Of a DNA stretch of 33,174 bases, positions 29,513-33,174 are shown piece after piece. Made by a program: the position numbers and the translations under genes. Position 1 is the first letter of the stretch; each line of letters opens with the position of its first letter. A model generated the notes under the pieces. The model made no database searches and was not told where the DNA came from. It saw nothing but the letters and a program-made list of their open reading frames with translations. The stretch spans positions 1 through 33,174 of the forward strand of contig JAETRI010000038.1 in NCBI GenBank assembly GCA_021770245.1, in the 5' to 3' direction. The DNA is from Lachnospiraceae bacterium (GTDB lineage Bacteria > Bacillota > Clostridia > Lachnospirales > Lachnospiraceae).

Positions 29513-30481
29513 TTACGCGTTTACCTCATCGCTGGGATTCAGCTGAAGGCCAAGCTCCTTTAGCTTCTGAAGGACTTCCTCCAGGGATTTCCGGCCCAGG
29601 TTGCGGACCTTCATCATGTCTTCGGAAGTCTTATTCGTCAGCTCCTCCACCGTATTGATACCGGCGCGCTTTAAACAGTTATAGGAACGGACCGAAAGTT
29701 CAAGCTCGTCGATGCTCATCTCCAGCACCTTTTCCTTCTCGTCGTCCTCTTTCTCCACCATGACTTCCGCAGTCCTGGCGTTTTCGGACAGGTCGATGAA
29801 AAGGCTCAAATGCTCACTGAGCACCTTCGCGGCAAGGCTGACCGCCTCGTCAGGGGCCAGCGTCCCATTGGTATATACATCCAGAGTCAGCTTGTCAAAA
29901 TCTGTCACCTGGCCCACACGGGTATTGGTCACAGACATGTTCACTCTTTCCACCGGCGTATAAATGGAATCGATGGCGATCACGCCGATGGGCAGATCTT
30001 CGCTCTTGTTCTTTTCCGCACTGACATATCCGCGTCCTTTGGTAATGGTAAGCTCCATATACAGCTTGCTTTCCTTACCGCCGCTCAATGTCGCGATCAC
30101 AAGGTCGGGGTTTAAGATCTCAATATCCTGGTCCGCCTGAATGTCTGAAGCCCTTACGACACCTTCGCCCTCGAATTCAATATAGGCCGTCTTCGGTTCA
30201 CCGGTCTCGCTGTTATTCCTGATCGCCAGGCTCTTAATGTTCATAATGATTTCCGTTACATCCTCTTTCACGCCGGGGATGGAACTGAACTCATGCAGCA
30301 CACCTTCGATCTTGACCTGGCTGACGGCGGCACCCGGCAGAGAAGAAAGCATAATCCTTCTCAGCGAATTGCCCAGGGTAATGCCGTAGCCTCTTTCCAG
30401 CGGTTCCACAACGAATTTGCCGTATTTCTTATCCTCAGAGATTTCGGAAACCTCGATATTGGGCCTTTCAAAATCAAACAC
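29513..30481 (-). CDS. rpoA: DNA-directed RNA polymerase alpha subunit
   Basis: A 322-residue alpha subunit. Residues ~1-230 are the assembly domain ([25 protein letters not shown]). Residues ~250-310 are the C-terminal domain that contacts UP elements and activators ([32 protein letters not shown]). The start codon is GTG (30479-30481), with AAAGGAGGG 8 bases before it. It follows rpsD by 63 bases. Confidence 0.98.
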   Translation of the reverse strand: MFDFERPNIEVSEISEDKKYGKFVVEPLERGYGITLGNSLRRIMLSSLPGAAVSQVKIEGVLHEFSSIPGVKEDVTEIIMNIKSLAIRNNSETGEPKTAYIEFEGEGVVRASDIQADQDIEILNPDLVIATLSGGKESKLYMELTITKGRGYVSAEKNKSEDLPIGVIAIDSIYTPVERVNMSVTNTRVGQVTDFDKLTLDVYTNGTLAPDEAVSLAAKVLSEHLSLFIDLSENARTAEVMVEKEDDEKEKVLEMSIDELELSVRSYNCLKRAGINTVEELTNKTSEDMMKVRNLGRKSLEEVLQKLKELGLQLNPSDEVNA

Positions 30482-30544
30482 TGCAAATACCCTCCTTTAT
30501 GAACGAAAATCAGTTACTGAAACGTTCTCTCAAGCTACCGGAAA

Positions 30545-31138
30545 TTATTTGGAGTACAACTCGACGATGAGCATTTCGTCCACGGGTACATCGATCATTT
30601 CCCTGGCAGGGAGTTCCTTGATCGTTCCCTTGAAGTTTTCCTGATCCACATCCATCCACTCCGGAACGAGCCTTCCTGCGGTAACCTCGAGGATATCTTT
30701 GTATCTCTGCATTCCCTTTGCCTTTTCCGTGACCTCGATCACATCCCCGGCCTTGATCAGGTAAGAAGGAATATTCACCTTTTTGCCGTTTACGAGAATG
30801 TGCTTATGGCCGACGATCTGCCTCGCTTCCCTTCTCGTTCTCGCAAATCCCATACGGAACACCACGTTATCCAGCCTGCTCTCCAGAAGGATCATCAGGT
30901 TCGTACCTGTCATACCTTTCATGCGGTCGGCTTTTTCGTAGTAATTCCTGAAGGGCTTCTCCAGCACGCCGTAAATGAATTTGGCTTTCTGCTTTTCGCG
31001 CAGCTGCAGTCCGTATTCACTTACTTTCTTGCCTGCCCTCGCATTCGTCCGGTTGGACTTCTTGTCATATCCCAGGTACATCGGCTCCAGGCCGAGCGCT
31101 CTGCATCTCTTTAAAACAGGAGTTCTGTTGACTGCCAT
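30545..31138 (-). CDS. rpsD: 30S ribosomal protein S4
   Basis: A 197-residue S4, a primary 16S rRNA binder and, in many bacteria, the translational repressor of its own operon. The N-terminus [16 protein letters not shown] lacks the Cys pair of Zn-binding S4, as in other Clostridia. The S4 RNA-binding domain ([33 protein letters not shown]) is at ~residues 93-125. AAAGGAG precedes the start at 31138. Its position between rpsK and rpoA is like that in E. coli and unlike Bacillus, where rpsD is alone. Confidence 0.97.
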   Translation of the reverse strand: MAVNRTPVLKRCRALGLEPMYLGYDKKSNRTNARAGKKVSEYGLQLREKQKAKFIYGVLEKPFRNYYEKADRMKGMTGTNLMILLESRLDNVVFRMGFARTRREARQIVGHKHILVNGKKVNIPSYLIKAGDVIEVTEKAKGMQRYKDILEVTAGRLVPEWMDVDQENFKGTIKELPAREMIDVPVDEMLIVELYSK

Positions 31139-31329
31139 ATCTGGCTCCTTTCTCAAAAAGAGGGTCGCGGCCTCCGCCTCCCGAAGGATCATGCGGAGAA
31201 ACCGTTTCCTCTAAAATATTGTTTACAGTGCCGGCCGTCTGCGGCCGTACACTTTCATCCAACGTTTTTTTCAATTGTTTCCCCCTCCCGGGCGCTCCGG
31301 CAGGGGGCCGTAGCACCGATACGGCCGGG
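31139..31329 (-). other. rpsK-rpsD intergenic leader
   Basis: 191 bases with two hairpins: GGCCGTA-N7-TACGGCC (31306-31326), just after the rpsK stop codon, and a second based on GGCCG/CGGCC around 31237-31258. No gene or promoter was recognised. It may be an S4- or S11-related regulatory or processing region. Confidence 0.4.
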
Positions 31330-31725
31330 TTATACCCTGCGGCGCTTGGGCGGACGGCATCCGTTATGGGGAACCGGGGTCACATCCTTGATGCTGGTCA
31401 CTTCCAGGCCGCAGGCCGAAAGGGCACGGATCGCAGCTTCGCGTCCGGAACCGGGGCCTTTCACGAATACGTCAACCGTCTTCAGCCCGTGGGGCAGAGC
31501 CGCCTTCGTCGCTGTTTCCGCAGCCATCTGCGCTGCATAAGGAGTAGATTTCCTTGAACCTCTAAAGCCCAGACCGCCGGCGCTCGCCCAGCTTATGGCA
31601 TTGCCTTCAGTATCCGTCAGGGTAACGATGGTGTTATTGAAGGAAGACTGAATGTGTGCCTGTCCGCGTTCAACGTTTTTTCTGACACGCTTCTTTGTTA
31701 CTTTTTTCGCAACTTTCTTAGCCAT
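31330..31725 (-). CDS. rpsK: 30S ribosomal protein S11
   Basis: A 131-residue S11, part of the platform near the mRNA exit. It has the Lys/Arg-rich N-terminus ([20 protein letters not shown]), the conserved [15 protein letters not shown] and the C-terminal [21 protein letters not shown]. It starts 33 bases after rpsM, within the alpha operon. Confidence 0.98.
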   Translation of the reverse strand: MAKKVAKKVTKKRVRKNVERGQAHIQSSFNNTIVTLTDTEGNAISWASAGGLGFRGSRKSTPYAAQMAAETATKAALPHGLKTVDVFVKGPGSGREAAIRALSACGLEVTSIKDVTPVPHNGCRPPKRRRV

Positions 31726-31758
31726 TTAAACTAACCTACTTTCCTTTTTCAATTGAAA

Positions 31759-32127
31759 TTATTTCTTCTTATTTGCAACCGTTCTCTTCGGGCCTTTCCT
31801 CGTCCTTGCGTTGTTCTTGGTATTCTGTCCGCGGACCGGCAGGCCTCTCCTGTGGCGGATGCCCCTGTAGCATCCGATTTCCTGCAGTCTCTTGATGTTA
31901 AGGGCAACCTCTCTTCTCAGATCGCCTTCCACCATCATGGTATCGTCGATCACCGCGCTGAGTCTCCTGACCTCGTCATCCGTCAGTTCCCTCACTCGGG
32001 TATCCGGATTCACATCCGCCTGGGCACAGATCTTTGTCGCGCTGGATCTGCCGATCCCATAGATATAGGTGAGTCCGATTTCGATACGTTTCTCTCTGGG
32101 TAAGTCAACACCTGCAATACGAGCCAT
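31759..32127 (-). CDS. rpsM: 30S ribosomal protein S13
   Basis: A 122-residue S13 in the head of the small subunit, contacting tRNA. It has [26 protein letters not shown], the [17 protein letters not shown] motif and the Lys-rich tail. The start has GGAGGAAACGTAA upstream. In E. coli this is the S4-controlled first gene of the alpha operon; here it is preceded by an unusual 674-base gap. Confidence 0.98.
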   Translation of the reverse strand: MARIAGVDLPREKRIEIGLTYIYGIGRSSATKICAQADVNPDTRVRELTDDEVRRLSAVIDDTMMVEGDLRREVALNIKRLQEIGCYRGIRHRRGLPVRGQNTKNNARTRKGPKRTVANKKK

Positions 32128-32801
32128 TTACGTTTCCTCCGTTCTTTGCGTGCACTGGTGCACTTCGCATCTGCCCGGCGGGTATTTCCGGGCTTCGCTT
32201 TGTCTGCGCGGGCCGAAAACGGGAATCCTTTTTCGTGCCGTTTTGCGGAAGCGGCGGTCTTTTAAGAAGTGTATGGCAAAAACGCTTCCCAAATGCGCAA
32301 TGAGCACAGGCAGACTCCACCCCGGCGCTTCCACGCCTCCTGGTGTATCACACGCTGTGCATACCAAAACAGTTACTAATTGACTGGGACTTCCCGGCAT
32401 CCGCCTGCGAAAGTCCAGCCGGACATTCATCCGGCCTTTCCGATACTTCGGTGCCGCGCTTTCCGTCCGAAGACACCCGATAAGGGGCATCCTGCGGCCC
32501 GGTTCCCTGGGCACTGAGGATATGGGATATCCTAATTTTCGGTATCAAAAAGTAATCTCCCGTAAATCTGCTCCAGTCCCGTATTGCCTCCGATCTTTGC
32601 CTGTCCGTTTTCCGCAGGCCTACGATCGTGATTTGACCCACCCTGCAGGGCGGATCCCGAAAACACAAGAGCCGGACGCATGCTCCGTCCCCGGCGGACA
32701 CAAAAAAGAAGCCTCCGGTTACGAAACGGTCTTACGTTCAATTATCTACAAGCACCGTTTCCTTAAACGGTGCCGATGCCGCCTGAATGAAACGGCAGAG
32801 A
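32128..32801 (-). other. Long gap within the ribosomal operon (rpmJ-rpsM)
   Basis: 674 bases without a supported gene; the frames present have no family features and no ribosome binding sites. Hairpins seen are GTGCAC-TG-GTGCAC (32143-32156), just before the rpsM binding site, GGATAT-GGG-ATATCC (32518-32532), and CACCGTTT-N4-AAACGGTG (32754-32773), near the rpmJ end. A good internal promoter was not found. It may hold an S4-responsive leader, remnants of a lost gene or a repeat insertion. Confidence 0.5.
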
Positions 32802-32915
32802 TCAGCCCTGCCTCTGTTTGTGCTTGGGATTCTCGCAGATGATGCGGACGCTTCCCTTTCTCTTGATCACTTTGCATTTCTCGCAGATCGGTTTTACTGA
32901 TGATCTAACCTTCAT
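32802..32915 (-). CDS. rpmJ: 50S ribosomal protein L36
   Basis: A 37-residue Zn-binding L36: [20 protein letters not shown], then [12 protein letters not shown], with the CxxC and C-x4-H ligands of the Zn (C+) form. AAAGGAGG lies 7 bases before the ATG. It has its own promoter at 32947-32975, so transcription need not start in the upstream spc operon; infA is not next to it within the window. Confidence 0.95.
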   Translation of the reverse strand: MKVRSSVKPICEKCKVIKRKGSVRIICENPKHKQRQG

Positions 32916-32946
32916 GTGAAACCTCCTTTCAAAAAGACCGTTTTAT

Positions 32947-32975
32947 ATTATAGCATAGTAAAATCAGAGATGCAA
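32947..32975 (-). promoter_or_regulatory. Promoter of rpmJ and the alpha operon
   Basis: On the minus strand TTGCAT (32970-32975), 17 bases, TGC-TATAAT with an extended -10 (TATAAT at 32947-32952), 31 bases before the rpmJ start codon. Confidence 0.75.
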
Positions 32976-32988
32976 GCCAATTTTCCCA

Positions 32989-33036
32989 GGTTTTCGGGAC
33001 ATTTCCGCAGGTTTTCGGGACATGGTTTTCGGGACA
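32989..33036 (+). repeat. Three copies of a 13-base word upstream of the rpmJ promoter
   Basis: GGTTTTCGGGACA at 32989-33001, 33010-33022 and 33024-33036. The last copy runs directly into family A copy 7. Confidence 0.8.
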
Positions 33037-33064
33037 AACGCATGAATGGCCTTGCGGCCCTCAC
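33032..33064 (-). repeat. Dispersed repeat family A, copy 7
   Basis: GGACAAACGCATGAATGGCC, then TTGCGGCCCTCAC, in the minus orientation. It is fused to the triplicated word upstream. Confidence 0.75.
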
Positions 33065-33103
33065 TTTTACAGTTTTAACCAGAAAACCAAAATGATAGAT
33101 CGT

Positions 33104-33141
33104 TAAAATCCCAGGAAATTCAATTTTTCTGGGATTTTTTG
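33104..33141. terminator. Terminator at the right edge
   Basis: AAAATCCCAG and CTGGGATTTTTT arms with a 14-base AT-rich loop. The T run is on the plus strand, but the opposite strand also ends in TTTT. It probably ends transcription from a gene beyond the window and separates it from rpmJ. Confidence 0.7.
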
Positions 33142-33174
33142 TCGATTTCTATTTACGTTATGCTCTGTTTATGC

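Noticed and set aside
32128-32514. A 128-codon minus-strand frame in the rpmJ-rpsM gap
   Set aside because: It has no ribosome binding site, an Arg/Pro/Gly-rich composition typical of chance frames in GC-rich DNA, and no family features.
32989-33036. Start of a CRISPR array
   Set aside because: The three 13-base repeats are too short, with spacers of only 8 and 1 bases, and there are no cas genes.

Overview
The window reads as a chromosomal segment of a moderately GC-rich, spore-forming member of the Clostridia, most likely Lachnospiraceae. Three things point there: a YtaF-type MntP-family protein, an RND pump whose adaptor is a lipoprotein with no outer-membrane channel gene beside it, and an alpha ribosomal operon with rpsD between rpsK and rpoA and a Zn-ligand-poor S4. 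The family assignment is an inference from protein style and gene order. No rRNA, tRNA, phage, insertion sequence with a transposase, or CRISPR array was seen.

Layout. 1-900: repeat-bearing leader and a DUF305 protein with two copies of the motif. 1.0-2.4 kb: rubrerythrin and a YtaF/MntP-like protein. 2.5-8.1 kb: a two-gene RND efflux operon (adaptor then permease) behind a strong promoter with a probable operator. 8.2-12.3 kb: an apparent operon of DegV protein, YbaK-type deacylase, a 46-residue membrane micro-ORF, MtnA and an MFS transporter. 12.3-13.8 kb: a MATE exporter. 14.0-15.5 kb: a DUF5721-like protein overlapping an AraC regulator. 15.4-17.8 kb: a PadR repressor and a flavodoxin-like/SCP2-like/membrane fusion protein under a promoter with an operator between its -35 and -10 boxes. 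17.9-22.8 kb: L,D-transpeptidase, beta-mannosidase and a second DegV gene; the last two have a related stem-loop in their leaders. 23.0-28.5 kb: an unknown membrane-anchored protein, an M23 peptidase, long-form HPF, an NlpC/P60 hydrolase and a hexapeptide acetyltransferase. 28.8-32.9 kb: rpmJ-rpsM-rpsK-rpsD-rpoA-rplQ.

The cell envelope is a recurring theme: L,D-transpeptidase, M23 and NlpC/P60 enzymes, three classes of exporter, and a sequence like a WalR box at the NlpC/P60 promoter.

The most unusual feature is not a gene. The intergenic regions carry several families of dispersed palindromic repeats. Family A (seven copies) has one 18-bp-arm hairpin flanked by a 10-bp direct repeat, which looks like a target-site duplication. 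Family C (three copies) includes two copies identical over 41 bp in opposite orientation. Other points of interest are a tight DnaA-box cluster at 25.87-25.94 kb, a 674-bp gap inside the ribosomal operon between rpmJ and rpsM, and a roughly 170-residue Gly/Ser/Asp-rich insert in the RND adaptor.
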